This document shows, piece by piece, positions 9,955 through 21,800 of a DNA stretch of 64,000 nt (its first letter is position 1; each line of letters starts with the position of its first letter). Origin of the DNA: Obelidium mucronatum (Eukaryota; Chytridiomycota; Chytridiomycetes; Chytridiales; Chytriomycetaceae). The notes under the pieces were generated by a model. The model was given only the letters and a program-made list of their open reading frames with translations. It was not told where the DNA came from and did not search any database. Location: contig JAIVFH010000030.1 in the NCBI GenBank assembly GCA_025765595.1, positions 62,001 through 126,000 on the forward strand, written 5' to 3'. Position numbers and translations under genes: made by a program.

Positions 9955-11011
9955 TTATGCAGTACTATTCTTTAAAAGTTCTAAAAAAAAATTCAGAGCT
10001 AAAAAGGTCCTAGCGGATGGCTTGCCACCGCACCTCAGTCCGATAATTCCACCGTATAATACAGCAGGACAGGATATAATGAGGCTTGCGAGAACAGTGT
10101 ATAGATGGGAATCGAATCCAGCGTTCAAAAAGTGGAGACAGGTGGGGACTATTGCCGGGGCAATGGTTGTTAAAAGCAAAATCCAGATAGTTTTACAGGT
10201 AATAGCAGGCGCATAATCAGTGTATTTTTTGAAGGAGATGAGAATCGTAGGAGCTAGTAGAATAAGACCCGTGGCATCGGCAGACCAACTTGAAAGCAAG
10301 GCTTGAGAAGGACTCAGTAGCGAGTTGTAACCGCCGCCTCCAGCATTTTCGATTATAAAGTATCTGCAGAAAGAAGCAATAGTGCTAGGAACGGCAATAA
10401 TTAAAAATGGTGAAGCCACAACGGTTGTAATTGACAAGTTTGTAAATCCCATTGCCTTGGCCAAAAGTCCCCAGATAGCCATCGCTTCTACTGCGTAAGA
10501 CAATGACAGGAGTAACGAGGATAAAAGAGAGTGAAAGGAAAAGAAGCCAATAAATATTGAAATATAGCTTTTGACAAACACCAGACTTGTTTCGACTATA
10601 TTACAGCGACTACCCGCAACTTGCGAAAAATATGCGACAAGGAAGCCTGTGATTCCTGAAAACAGAGGGATATTTGAAAGGCTCATGGAAATCTCGAGGC
10701 GAACGATTCCATAACACGCGATCATTCCAAGTCCCGCCAAAAGGACTGGTGGGGAGTATCAGAAAACTCATGGATTGGAACCAGGTTCCCAAACAAGCCG
10801 CAAAGCACGCTAAAGTCATGTTACCATTATTAACGTTCACGTTTCCGGTTATGATCTTCTTGCTCATTGTTGACCCTGAGTTAGCGGTTGGTGGTTGCTT
10901 TCGATAGAGCACTACCAGATTACAAGATTTACGTCCTATTTTTTCAGACATTCTGGAAATAAAGTCCAGCACAGACGCTGGTACGGGCTCTCGGGCCATT
11001 TGTAACTTCAA
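9955..11011 (-). CDS. MASE1-like multi-pass membrane protein, truncated and frame-broken
   Basis: The N-terminal part (11011 to about 10755) is a hydrophilic leader followed by CFAACLGTWFQSMSFLILP. Near 10750-10765 the frame changes by +1 and continues to 9955 with many hydrophobic helices. Residues GYNSLLSPSQALLSSWSADA, then TGLILLAPTILIS, match the helix of MASE1 sensory domains that usually reads WxxGDALGxLLxxPLLL. MASE1 is a membrane sensor module best known from bacterial histidine kinases and diguanylate cyclases. Here the protein stops soon after the last helix with no kinase or cyclase domain, so it is either cut off by the repeats at 9.3-9.6 kb or is a stand-alone sensor remnant. The break lies in CTCCCCACCAGTCC and could be an assembly indel. 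Confidence 0.55.
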
Positions 11012-11139
11012 AATACCAAAAGCTTATCCTGCGAAGATAGGAAAAGAACGAAGACTGTCCTTCGCTCCTTGTTTATTATTTAACAGAGAATAAAATTAAA
11101 AATTAAAAAAAAAAGATCCTGAAACAAAGAAAAAAAAAA

Positions 11140-12273
11140 ATGGTTCTCTACTTCCAATCCAATATGCCAGACAGCGAAGGTACCTGTGAATCTGAAATCC
11201 AACCGCATATGTTCCAACTTAACTCTGAGGATGCTTATAGAGCCGGTCACAATCTACATGGGTCGGGATAAGTATGAGAACGAACAGCTGATTGAACATG
11301 GTTGGGATCAGGTATAAAACGACACCAGTTGTTCCCTCCTTGTGCGTTGGCAAATGATATTGCGTTGGATCAATGACTATCGATAGTTTGTCTGGAGGGG
11401 AGATTGTACCCTTGGTTTTCCAAACTGTTTTCCAAAGGCGCAGCAGTGATCAATGTGGGAGAGGCAATATCTCATTGGTACATATTTGAAGCAGAAAATT
11501 GACGTTTGGAGGAAGGACTTGACTTTGTGGAGATGCATTCGTTATTCATCGATTCGCCGAAGAATGCTGCCTTGGTCCAACCGCAACCAACCAACCAAAA
11601 CAAACACATACACAGGACGTATGGTTTCATGTGGACAAAATCTCATCAGCACACGTGTATTTGCGAATGCCGGATGGAATGGCGTGGGACCAGATTCCAG
11701 AAAACATTCTAATCGATTGTGGACAACTTACGAAAGCCAACAGTATCGAAGGTATAATGTAACATACATACTTTTATATTCAATTTCGAAAAAAATTGGC
11801 AACTTAATAATCCCCTGTATTATTCCTCACAACCCCTTCTCTGTTGGTGTTCCTGAAAAAAAAAAGGAAACAAGCTCAACAACCAAACCATCCTCTACAC
11901 TCCTTGGTCAAACCTCAAAAAAACTCCCGGAATGGAAACAGGCCAAGTCACATTCCACAAACCAACGCTCGTCAAAAAAGTGTTTGTCCGTGAACGCGTC
12001 AACGCAATCGTGAACCGCCTCAATAAAACAAAGCAAGAAATCAATAACCCCGATTTGGCGCTCGCTAAAATCGAGAAACTGCGACAACTTAAGAATGCGG
12101 AGCGTCTTTTGGAGAAGCAGTTGAGACGGGAAGAAGAGGAACGGAAGAAGGAGTATAAAGCAATTGCCGAGCAGAGAAGCTATAAAGGGTTGATGGATGA
12201 TGAAGAGCAGATGAGGAGTAATCGGTATTATACGGGGGTTAGTGTGAAGGAGGCGGAGGAGGATTTTATGTGA
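11140..12273 (+). CDS. CCDC25: CCDC25-like NFACT-R (DUF814) domain protein
   Basis: Four exons (11140-11179, 11241-11311, 11616-11751, 11867-12273) splice with GT-AG borders into one frame. Diagnostic stretches are IYMGRDKYENEQLIEHGW, VWFHVDKISSAHVYLRMPDG, TKANSIEG, ILYTPWSNLKKT and VNRLNKTKQE. This is the order seen in animal and yeast CCDC25 (Jlp2 in yeast). The family carries the NFACT-R fold shared with the ribosome quality-control protein NEMF and ends in a Lys/Glu-rich helix, present here from about residue 120. Length (about 215 aa) fits the family (about 200). The start is the ATG in the MVLYF context, where relatives begin MVFYF. All exons are intact. Introns 2 and 3 (304 and 115 nt) are longer than the local norm. 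Confidence 0.92.
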
Positions 12274-13488
12274 TTGGACACAAATTACATTAAAAGCAAC
12301 GCGATTATTTTTCCTGGAACGATCAAAACTTCTTCCATATTTTTTTCCTCCTCCTCCTTGTGTTTTTTGCTCAGTTCTCGACGTGCATTGTCAGAGAAAG
12401 TTTTGTCACAAACAAAAAACATCTTCAAAACAAAAGACGACTGCGCATTGGCATAAACACAACACCTTCATGCTGCAGCTGCTTGGTTCTTCTGGCGCTC
12501 AATAGAGCACCGCCTCAGGTTAGAATCTTGTTATATTTTATGACCTACTCTCACCCAAAAGTGCTAACCTCTCTCCTCAGTCAAAGAAACACGCTCTAGA
12601 TTCTTTGCGTACCCGCACATAAACACCTGATAGCCACAGCTACTCGACATCCATTAGAGTTTGGTCGTGTTCGCCTGTTTTCTTGTCAAATTAAAACGCG
12701 TCAACCTGATCAAGAGACAAGAATGTAATACGCTGTGTATTACGCACATTTATAACTTAAATATTTTGATTCATCTATCATGTGAGCTTTTTTTTTTTTT
12801 TTTTTTTTTTTACTTGTGCGATTCTTTTCTCACTCTCTTGCTGTAGATTTTCCAACACGAACCATACCAAACCGGCTACCCGGTCCTCGGTTCACTTGCT
12901 GTTTTTCGTGTCTGTTAGTTTGTACCTCCTCTGCCTCTAAGCACCAGTTCTGGTAACACCGCGCTCGCCTTTTGGTTTGGGCTTTTCGCCATGGTTTCGA
13001 TGGTGTATGTGTGGTGGTCCTGCCTCTGATCTCTTGTCAGCTCCTACGCGGCTCGGGCTGGACTCCGTGACCCGCTGGGTAGAGGACGCCGTTCAGTGTT
13101 GGGGCTGGTGGGGATCTTTGCAGGATTTACTGCATGCCATTCCTTGAAAGGCTGGCCACGTCTTTCATCTATTTAAAGTTGGCTACCAAATAACCGTCTG
13201 GTCTGGGGCTCGTTTCGCCAAAGTTTCGATGGTGTGGTCCGGCCTCTGATCTCATGTCAGCTCCTACGCGGCTCGGGCTGGACTCCATGACCCGCTGGGT
13301 AGAGGACTCCGTTCAGTGTTGGGGCTGGCTTGGGTCTTTGCGGGATCTACCATTCCATGAAAATTCTTTCACCGTTGTATTAGATGTAAAATGAAATACA
13401 AACCGTATACGGCTATTTATTTATTATTTCCCCTCCTTTCCAGAACCAAAAAAAAAAAAAAAAAAATGAAGTAATCAATGTATCCGAA
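12274..13488. other. Non-coding interval with T-tracts and a duplicated GC-rich block
   Basis: No supported coding gene. It holds a long T run (about 12788-12811), TC-rich stretches and a GC-richer direct repeat described separately. Open frames here are short and composed of low-complexity Ser/Phe/Leu. The segment lies between the 3' ends of two convergent genes, CCDC25 (+) and the LRRC34-like gene (-), so it probably holds both 3' UTRs. Confidence 0.6.
12982..13356 (+). repeat. Direct repeat pair of a roughly 150-bp GC-rich block
   Basis: Copy 1 (about 12982-13146) and copy 2 (about 13211-13356) share GTTTCGATGGTG, CCTCTGATCTC, TGTCAGCTCCTACGCGGCTC, GGGCTGGACTCC, ACCCGCTGGGTAGAGGAC and GTTCAGTGTTGGGGCTGG. 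A roughly 14-nt insertion distinguishes copy 1. The block is GC-rich relative to flanks and keeps no long open frame, which suggests either a dispersed element or a structured non-coding RNA. I recognise neither. Confidence 0.75.
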
Positions 13489-15259
13489 TCATTGATTCAA
13501 TTCTATAGCACATGAAAAGTCCTTATTATGCATTGCTTCGTTTTGACAAACAATCAGTTTCTGCTCCACCGTGTAAAAACAAAAGTCTACAAGTTCGGGT
13601 TGAAGTCTAGTGGAATGAGTTCCAGCCGCCGCCGCCGCTCCACCACCACCGCCACCACGCAACGTGTCTCTTCTTTGTAATCCACCCATCCCACCTACAT
13701 TTTCTTTATCAATGTTTCTGGGGCCGCCAAGCAGTGGCGCGAATTCCTGTTTTTTTTTTTTTTTGCATCAAGTTAAATAAAATGATAACGGAAAGTTAAT
13801 TGTTATATTTACCCTGCACGCGTGTTCGTCCCAAAAGTTACCCCATAGAGTTAAGCATTGAAGTGTTCGGTTTTTTGTTAGTAGAGCCTCAGCAATGTTT
13901 CGAAGTCCGCGACTTGCAATTCGATTATGATCCAAAAATAATCTAAAAATGTACACGTGTTTTAACCATATATATAAAACTCTTGATTTGCATACGTTTG
14001 GAGAGTTCTATTGTGTGTCAGCATCATATGCACCGCTTCAGCACCTTCATCCTGTATAGCACAACAACTGAGATTCAAGTGTGTAAGGAAACACTGTTTA
14101 TACAATGCTTGACAAAGCGAAACACCACCATCGCGAGTGATTTTGTTGCTTTTTAGAAAAGTATTAAAAGAATTCATATAAAATTGGCAAATAAAGTTGT
14201 TTTTTTTTTTTACCAACTCAGATCCAATTTCGCGATTTTCCGATTCGCCAAGACAGCAGGACCCAGGTACTCAACAACCATAAAATCACTGATCCCCATT
14301 TTTGCGAACCCAAGCTTCTCAATCCCTCGATTCGCCTTGATCATATTGCTCAAATGCATCATGACATCATTCGCACAACTCTGCGTAAGCCTACTAAAAT
14401 TACTCTCATTGTTACTCAAACACAGCGTCTTGACGGTCCGCGTGGCGCTGAGAACAGTACTGAGAGCAATCAACGCGTCCGTGCTGAGTCCACAGTGAGA
14501 GAGTAGGAGTTTTTGGATAAGCGTGTTGACTTGAAGTGTGGCTGCGAATTCCATGCCTCCCGCGTTCCCGATGGGGTTGTAGCTTATATCGAATTCATTG
14601 ATTGTGTCGTTGACGAGGAGGGCTTTTCCGAGGGCGGCGCCACCGGTTTGGCTGATGTTGTTGGATTTTAAAACAAACTTTTTGACGCGATTGTCGCCCT
14701 GAAAAAAAAAGGCGAGAATTATTCCGAGTTTTGTTTTTTTTTAATATTGAGATTCTATTGTGGGTTGACTGTCTTGCACTGGTATGTTATTTACCTTGAT
14801 GAAATCTGCAATGGAAGCTGCACCCTTGTCTCCAATCTCGTTATACGAAAGATCAATTGCACTCAAGAAGCAATTATTGTTCAAGGCGCGAAATAATACG
14901 TAGGCGCCCATATCTTCGATTCGGTTTTCACGAAGATCATCAATCGTTCCACTCAACTTGAGCAACTTGGGAATCGTCCTGGAGAAAGAGTCTTTCTATC
15001 AGTTGAGATTTCTTTGTCGATAGGGTGATGGGGAGTATAGTTCGCCTTACCCGCTGTCAACGGACTCTTGAAGATCGTCCTTGAGAGATTCAATGACTTC
15101 AGAGGCGCGTTTTCAGAAACAACCAGCAAGAGAGACAAATCAATATCAAAAAAATTACATCTCTTTACCTTTCAGCTTTTTGATTCCACATTGCTTGATG
15201 TACTCGTCAAGAAAATCAATGACATGAATAGAATCGTCGTTTCCTGCTTCAGACGCCAT
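13489..15259 (-). CDS. Ribonuclease-inhibitor-type LRR protein, LRRC34-like
   Basis: The start ATG at 15259 gives MASEAGNDDSIHVIDFLDEY; further exons follow with introns of ordinary length. Repeats have the RI/NLR-type pattern, for example LKSLNLSRTIFK, FLSAIDLSYNEIGDKGAASI, IQKLLLSHCGLSTDALIALS, LTHLNLSCCAIQDEGAEAV and DHNRIASRGLRNIAEALL. The C-terminal exon has a Gly/Ala-rich insert, then VDFCFYTVEQKLIVCQNE, which resembles the short C-terminal strand of LRRC34-type proteins. Such proteins are thought to mediate protein-protein contacts; the exact role here is unknown. The start lies 56 bp downstream of the OMA1 stop on the same strand. It could belong to another member of the RI-LRR group. 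Confidence 0.7.
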
Positions 15260-15315
15260 AGTTGTGAAAATCTTGACAGAAAATTAATTTATCCATGAAA
15301 AGCAAACGTTTATTA

Positions 15316-18300
15316 TCAGATAGAGGGCTCAAATTCCTGCTGCTGTTGCTGCTGTTTCTTTTCCATTTCATCCACAATCTTGAGACTCTCTTCAACAAAA
15401 TGAGCATCAAAGTCCTTTCGCGCATACCAAAACGTATCATGACTCTGCACAAACTGCTGCAACACATGATACATTGCGTGATTCAAATGATCCAACTCTG
15501 ATTCCACTTTATGCTGTTTCCTGGAGAGCTGAAGAAGGGAATCCACAGTGGTGGTAGTGGTATTTGCAGTTGACATTATCGCCAACTCATTGTAGGCACT
15601 GTTGTTTTCTTTCTTGAGACGTGCAAGCAGAAGTTTTAATGCATCTTCTATCCGTTTATGGGCGCGATAGATTTCGAAAGCGGCTGCTTCGTGTTTGGCG
15701 AGTTCTATGGCGCGGTGTTGGTGGCTTGGGTGGGTTGACATGAATTCAGCAAACTGGTGTTGTCTTTCATCTGTCTTTGCAAGGAATTTCCAGAATTCGG
15801 ATGCTCGTTGGGGGTTGAAGCCGGCCTGTAATATTGAGTATTCATTGGATATGGAATGCATGAGATGGAGAAGCAGAAAAAGAGTACACCGCCAAAGGCG
15901 GTAAGAAGAAGAAAGATGAAAGAGAATGGAAAAAGAGTATAACCGACTGAAGACAGAAGGAGAAGAAAAAGAATGTCCGCCTCTGGCGGAGGGACCCGCC
16001 TACGGCGGTAAACTCCGGCCTTCGGCGGTGAAAAAAAAAAAAAAATACCGCCTTCGGCGGTAAGGAAAAAAAAGAATGTCCGCCTCCGGCGGAGGGACCC
16101 GCCTACGGCGGTAAAAAAAAAAAAAACACACCGCCTACGGCGGTACGATCCCGCCTTCGGCGGTGAGGAAAAAAAAGAATGTCCGCCTCCGGCGGAGGGA
16201 CCCGCCTACGGCGGTAAACTCCCGCCTTCGGCGGTGAAAAAAAAAAAAAAAAACACCGCCTTCGGCGGTACGATCCCGCCTTCGGCGGTGAGGAAAAAAA
16301 AAAAACACCGCCTTCGGCGGTACGATCCCGCCTTCGGCGGTGAGGAAAAAAAAAAAACACCGCCTTCGGCGGTACGATCCCGCCTTCGGCGGTGGTACGA
16401 AATAGTACATACTACAGACATCAAAAAGAGACCGACAACATCCGCTTCAATCTCCATCAGCCGAGAATACGGTAGAGTACTCAGATAGGGAGCGGCGGCA
16501 TCCACTGCACGACCAGATAAATCAGCCAAAAACGGCATATTGACATTCAAGGTATAAAGAATGGAATGAGCTGCATCCAGAAAAAGCTGAAAAAACTGAG
16601 AAACACCCATATCCTCTGCACTATGACGACTCAATACATGAGCCATTTCATGAGCAAGTACAGCAGCCAATGTATCCGTAAAAACAGAATTTCGCGGGAT
16701 GCGGCGATCACGCTCAGAGGAAAACAAGACAGTCCAATCAAGAGAAAACAAACGCTCCACAAGCGTCTTTTCAGGAGCCCACAGAGACGACGCCGAAGCA
16801 GAATGAGACGATCCATGAGATTGATGCATTCCCCACAAGGCGTCAATCAGATGATGAGGTAGAAGGAGGAAAAAGAGTACACCGCCTTTGGCGGTAAGAA
16901 GAAGAAAGATGATAGAGGATGTCCGCCTCCGGCGGAGGGACCCGCCTACGGCGGTAAACTCCCGCCTTCGGCGGTAAGAAAAAAAAAAGAATGTCCGCCT
17001 CCGGCGGAGGGACCCGCCTACGGCGGTAAACTCCCGCCTTCGGCGGTAAGAAAAAAAAAGAATGTCCGCCTCCGGCGGAGGGACCCGCCTACGGCGGTAA
17101 AAAAAAAAAAAAAAAACACCGCCTTCGGCGGTACGATCCCGCCTCCGGCGGTGGTACGAAATAGTACATACTACAGACATCAAAAAGAGACCGACAACAT
17201 CCGCTTCAATCTCCATCAGCCGAGAATACGGTAGAGTACTCAGATAGGGAGCGGCGGCATCCACTGCACGACCAGATAAATCAGCCAAAAACGGCATATT
17301 GACATTCAAGGTATAAAGAATGGAATGAGCTGCATCCAGAAAAAGCTGAAAAAACTGAGAAACACCCATATCCTCTGCACTATGACGACTCAATACATGA
17401 GCCATTTCATGAGCAAGTACAGCAGCCAATGTATCCGTAAAAACAGAATTTCGCGGGATGCGGCGATCACGCTCAGAGGAAAACAAGACAGTCCAATCAA
17501 GAGAAAACAAACGCTCCACAAGCGTCTTTTCAGGAGCCCACAGAGACGACGCCGAAGCAGAATGAGACGATCCATGAGATTGATGCATTCCCCACAAGGC
17601 GTCAATCAGATGATGAGGTAGAAGGAGGAAAAAGAGTACACCGCCTTTGGCGGTAAGAAGAAGAAAGATGATAGAGGATGTCCGCCTCCGGCGGAGGGAC
17701 CCGCCTACGGCGGTAAACTCCCGCCTTCGGCGGTAAGAAAAAAAAAAGAATGTCCGCCTCCGGCGGAGGGACCCGCCTACGGCGGTAAACTCCCGCCTTC
17801 GGCGGTAAGAAAAAAAAAGAATGTCCGCCTCCGGCGGAGGGACCCGCCTACGGCGGTAAAAAAAAAAAAAAAAACACCGCCTTCGGCGGTACGATCCCGC
17901 CTCCGGCGGTGGTACGAAATAGTACATACTACAGACATCAAAAAGAGACCGACAACATCCGCTTCAATCTCCATCAGCCGAGAATACGGTAGAGTACTCA
18001 GATAGGGAGCGGCGGCATCCACTGCACGACCAGATAAATCAGCCAAAAACGGCATATTGACATTCAAGGTATAAAGAATGGAATGAGCTGCATCCAGAAA
18101 GAGTTGAAAAAATTGAGAAACACCCATATCCTCTGCACTATGACGACTCAATACATGAGCCATTTCATGAGCAAGTACAGCAGCCAATGTATCCGTAAAA
18201 ACAGAATTTCGTGGAAGGCGGTGATCACGCTCAGAGGAAAACAAGACTGTCCAATCAAGAGAAAACAAACGCTCCACAAGCGTCTTTTCAGGAGCCCACA

Positions 18301-18835
18301 GAGAGGACGCCGAAGCGGAATGAGATGATTCATGAGATTGATGCATTCCCCACAAGGCGTCAATCAGACCGCGAAAGACAAGAATCTTGCCGTTTGCCAA
18401 CACCATTGCATTCACAACTGATGGATCGTCAATGACAAGCAGCTCCCACTCGCGAATTGGACCCACGACCGCAATAAGCCTCTGCACGATCGCGCTTGTT
18501 TCTCTGACGACCGGATGGCTCGCAGGCACTTGACAGTCCCTAAACTTGCCGCTCATCGCCGCCCACGCCTTATCCGCGGCCGCCCGCTCTTCCGCTTCGT
18601 CGACGAGCATCAGACGCGTGCGCTGCGTCATTGGATGCGGCTCGAGGTGCCACGCGAGGCCCGCAGACACGGCGACGAGCAGCGCCAGCGAGGCGCGGCG
18701 GACCACGGCGGGATTCACGCGCCAGCGGTGCAGCAGCGGCAGCACAGTCAGCCCGGCGCGCGTCGTCGCGAGCAGCAGCGGAAGAACGGGCGCCGCGTAG
18801 TGGCGCCGCTGCGTGGCGAGGAGCATTCTTTTCAT
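15316..18835 (-). CDS. OMA1: OMA1-like mitochondrial inner-membrane metalloprotease (M48)
   Basis: Exon 1 is 18835-17930 and exon 2 is 15825-15316, giving about 471 aa. The N-terminus is Arg/Ala-rich with hydrophobic segments (RASLALLVAVSAGLAWHL), fitting mitochondrial targeting plus a membrane anchor. The zinc site is HEMAHVLSRH (HExxH) with the downstream glutamate in SRLMEIEADVVGL. Exon 2 begins AGFNPQRASEFW and contains FMSTHPSHQHRAIEL, the family STHPSxxxR signature. OMA1 cleaves OPA1-type dynamins and other inner-membrane proteins under stress. The donor GTATGT at 17929 and acceptor at 15826 define a 2.1-kb intron, about forty times the local norm, filled with GC hairpins and two partial copies of exon 1. 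The C-terminus has a glutamine run. The start lies 26 bp after the upstream RSC9-like stop. Confidence 0.9.
15888..17910. repeat. About 40 GC palindromes (CCGCC-NNN-GGCGG) inside the OMA1 intron
   Basis: I count 18 copies at 15888-16395, 11 at 16880-17152 and 11 at 17639-17910. Each is a 15-bp hairpin with 5-6 bp GC arms and a 3-nt loop: ACCGCCTTCGGCGGT, TCCGCCTCCGGCGGA, CCCGCCTACGGCGGT and relatives. Where the outer bases vary they usually covary (T/A with TCC, A/T with TTC), so pairing is kept. Copies are separated by A-tracts or short spacers and recur in the fixed order TCC, TAC, TTC. They read through in several frames as Arg-rich low-complexity protein, which is not evidence of coding. 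Confidence 0.95.
16394..17911 (-). repeat. Two tandem 759-bp units: extra OMA1 catalytic-exon copies plus hairpin array
   Basis: Units 16394-17152 and 17153-17911 each hold a roughly 460-bp copy of OMA1 exon 1, from LIDALWGMHQSH through HEMAHVLSRH to LMSVV with the donor GTATGT, followed on the plus strand by an 11-hairpin array. As far as I can read them the two units are identical in protein sequence. The genuine exon at 17912-18366 differs from them at several sites (HRLPRNS versus RRIPRNS). Each copy starts abruptly at LIDALWG after unrelated sequence and has no obvious 3' splice site there. They look like partial exon duplications, with the second unit arising recently from the first. 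Confidence 0.9.
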
Positions 18836-18861
18836 TTCTTTTATTTCTTTTTTAATCAAAC

Positions 18862-21800
18862 TCAGCGCAGCTCAAACAGCAGCTCGGCAAGCGGCTTCGA
18901 CAGCTTCGGCCGCTCGGCCACGGCCGTCGCAAGCTGCGCCTCAAACGGCAGAAACAAGTCGCGCGTCTTCTGCGTGCGCGCGAGATTGCGCAGCACAAGC
19001 AGCGCCGTCAGCGGGATTCCAATCAGATCGGGACTGTCCAGTCCCCCGCTTCGGAACGCCTTCATCGACGCAGCGGCCGCGAGCGCGCGAGGCGTCGGCT
19101 TCTTGGAATAATCACCGAGATGCGTTTGCGCATGTCGAAAGACGGCAACTCGCGTTCCACCCGTTCCATTATGAAAAGCCTGGCAAGAGCTCCATCGGCA
19201 CACATACGATTGCTGCTGCTGCGAGAAATGCGCTTCCATCAAGTGCTTCACTATCTCCTTCTCAGTGCCAAATGCGAGGGGACACTCTTTCCCAGTGAGA
19301 TCGCGCCAGTGACATTCAAACGACGGCTCGCTAGCAATTTCTTCTTCCTCCTCTTCTTCCTCTTCTTCTTCTGGTACATATAGACCTGCGACAGGGACAC
19401 CACTACCGTAACCAAAACCAGAACTGCCTCCAAATCCACCATTCGCAACAATACCACCGCCACCGCTGGGCATCATCATGCTACTCGTTGGTGCACTGGC
19501 ATTGCTAGGAGCAGCACTATTAGCAGCACCACCTCCAGTAACATTCATTTGAGCGCTAAAAGAGGTCACCATAGCTGCATGCTGCTGTTGAAACTGCATC
19601 ATCAAATTCTGCTGCTCTTGAAGAGACATGTTTGGATTCTGCTGAAACAAGAGCGTTTGCTGTTGCTGCATTTGCTGCGCGAGTTGGTTACTGTACGCAT
19701 CAATCTCAGCCTTATACTTTGGCGGTCGACCCCGCTTTTTGCCTGCATTGGCATTGTTGATAACGTCCAAGAAAGATGGCATTGATGTTAAAGATGCTCC
19801 TGCGGGTGCACTAGCTGTCATTCCGGGAGTCTGAGATGCCGGTGCGGGCTTGAATGCTGCATTTTGTGCCTGTTGTTGTGCTTTGGCTTTGCTGGCAGGA
19901 ACAGGCGCTTGGTAATCATCGTCGTCATCTCCGTCAATATCAATTTCTTCATCCTCCTCGTCATCGTCATCATTAACATGCGCCTTTTTCGTTGGTGTCG
20001 CTGGAGCTGGAGTGACGGCAACGTTCGGGGTTTGTTTCAGAGGAGTCACAGCTTTGGAAACTGCAGGGCTGGGTACAACTGAATTGACGTTGGACGCGTT
20101 CGCGCTTCCTTTCACAGGCGTACTATTTGCTGCTGCTGCTTGTTGCTTCTGCTGTTGCACCTGCTGTTGCTGTTGCTCAGCAGTTTGAGCCGGTTGCCCT
20201 TGTGCTCCAGCATTAGTATTCGCGACAGCTTGCGGTTGAACCACTTGCTGTGAGGCCACCTTTGGAACCACCTTCTTCTTCATCCCATTCCCCACCCTCT
20301 TCCCCCCCGCCGCAAAACCCCCCCTCCCATACGTATTCAACCGCAAATACCCAACCATAACCCCAACAATATTATCCCCACCACTCGCCCGCCCACCAGC
20401 CACAATCTTGGCAACAGCATCCGCACCCAAACAAGAAAACATGTACAAAAACTCCAACACAACATACACCAACTCATCATCCCCAGCGACTCTCAACAAC
20501 TGAAAAACGCGCTCCAACACCCCGCTTTCCAAATCACATAAACAAGATTGATTCGCGTCAGTCCCACAGAGTCGCGCAAGCGCGCGAAGCGACCCAATCA
20601 AAAGCCCTCGATCCGTGCTTTCCATAATAATCTTTCGAATACACGCCAAATAAAAATCATTACGTCCACGAAGCGTGATATACCCCGCCAGGTTCTCAAA
20701 AATATCCAGCGCGTGGTGCTTCAAGGCTGTATAAACTGAATACGGAGGAAGCGCAAGCGCCTTGGCGACAACCGTGAGAACCAAGTGTTGAGAAATGAAA
20801 AATTTGAGGTTTATATCCGAGAATGAAAAGTTTCTCAGAATGTGCATGAGTTGGAGCACGCGTTCCATTAGTTCGGCGCTTTCTTTGGAGTTGAAGAGGG
20901 TGAGTTCGCTGTAGTGCGGTAGGTTCACCAAGAGTGTGGAGGGCCGGGTGTGGTCGGGAGAGGTTTCAAAGTTGTCGGCTGCCGTGTTGAGTTTGAGAAT
21001 GTCAAAGAAGGCGTCTGTGTGGGAGAGGAGGGCGTCGAGGAGGGAGGGGATGGATCCCAAGTGGAAGTTTGGTGGGGCTGTGCTGCTGAGGCGGACGAGT
21101 TTATTGAAGGCCCAGTCTACTTCGTTGGGAAGTCCCGAAAGCAAGGCGAGGAGCAGTTTATTTTGATAGCCGCCAACCAAGTATTTGTCTGCCAAAAGAA
21201 TTGAGCCGACAAGCTGGAATAAAGATAGGGAAAAAGATTACCGTCCCGGGCATATTCTTCCACTCGAATCGGAGCTCCATTCCCACGCTGAGGAGCCACA
21301 AACGCAGTCATTACAGGCGTAACATCCTGTGGCTTTGCCTTCCCCTTCTTTCCAAGACCTTAAAAAAAAACACGATTATTGCTTTTAGCTATCGAAAAAA
21401 CACTGAAACCAAAAAATGACATCCAGTATTTTTTTTTACCAGCATTCGCTTCTTCGTTCAATTTCCTCGTTGTAGACTCAAGCAACCTCAGCGCCTCAAT
21501 GGGTGTTCCATGATCCTTGACTTGTGCAAAGTTGTAAATGTACGACTTGTACGCCCGCTTGATGACATAGGCCGAGTTTGTACATGTTGGCGGGAACTCG
21601 AATGGATTCGCAATCTTTTGCCATCCGTGTTCTTCAGAGACCTTTTTTGTGAGTTAAGTCTTCCAACTGTGTTGTGAAGTCCCAAACGACAAAAAAAACC
21701 TTCTCAAATCCTCCTGCTGCTTTCACGCCCAAATAAATACGATATAGATCTAGTTTCTTGCCTCCGAGAATTGGTTCAGGCTGAAGCAGAGTTCTTATTT

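Noticed and set aside
15888..17910. CRISPR-like array
   Set aside because: The repeats are 15-bp palindromes with irregular A-tract spacers in a spliced eukaryotic gene. There are no unique 30-40 bp spacers and no cas genes.
16206..17927. A 573-codon minus-strand open frame through the hairpin arrays
   Set aside because: It is open only because the hairpin units and the 759-bp duplication are in-frame and lack stops. Much of it is Arg/Gly/Phe low complexity from the palindromes, and the real OMA1 splices out of this region at 17929.
18515..19298. Long GC-rich plus-strand open frames
   Set aside because: They lie antisense to the well-supported N-terminus of OMA1 and the C-terminus of the RSC9-like gene and have no motif of their own.
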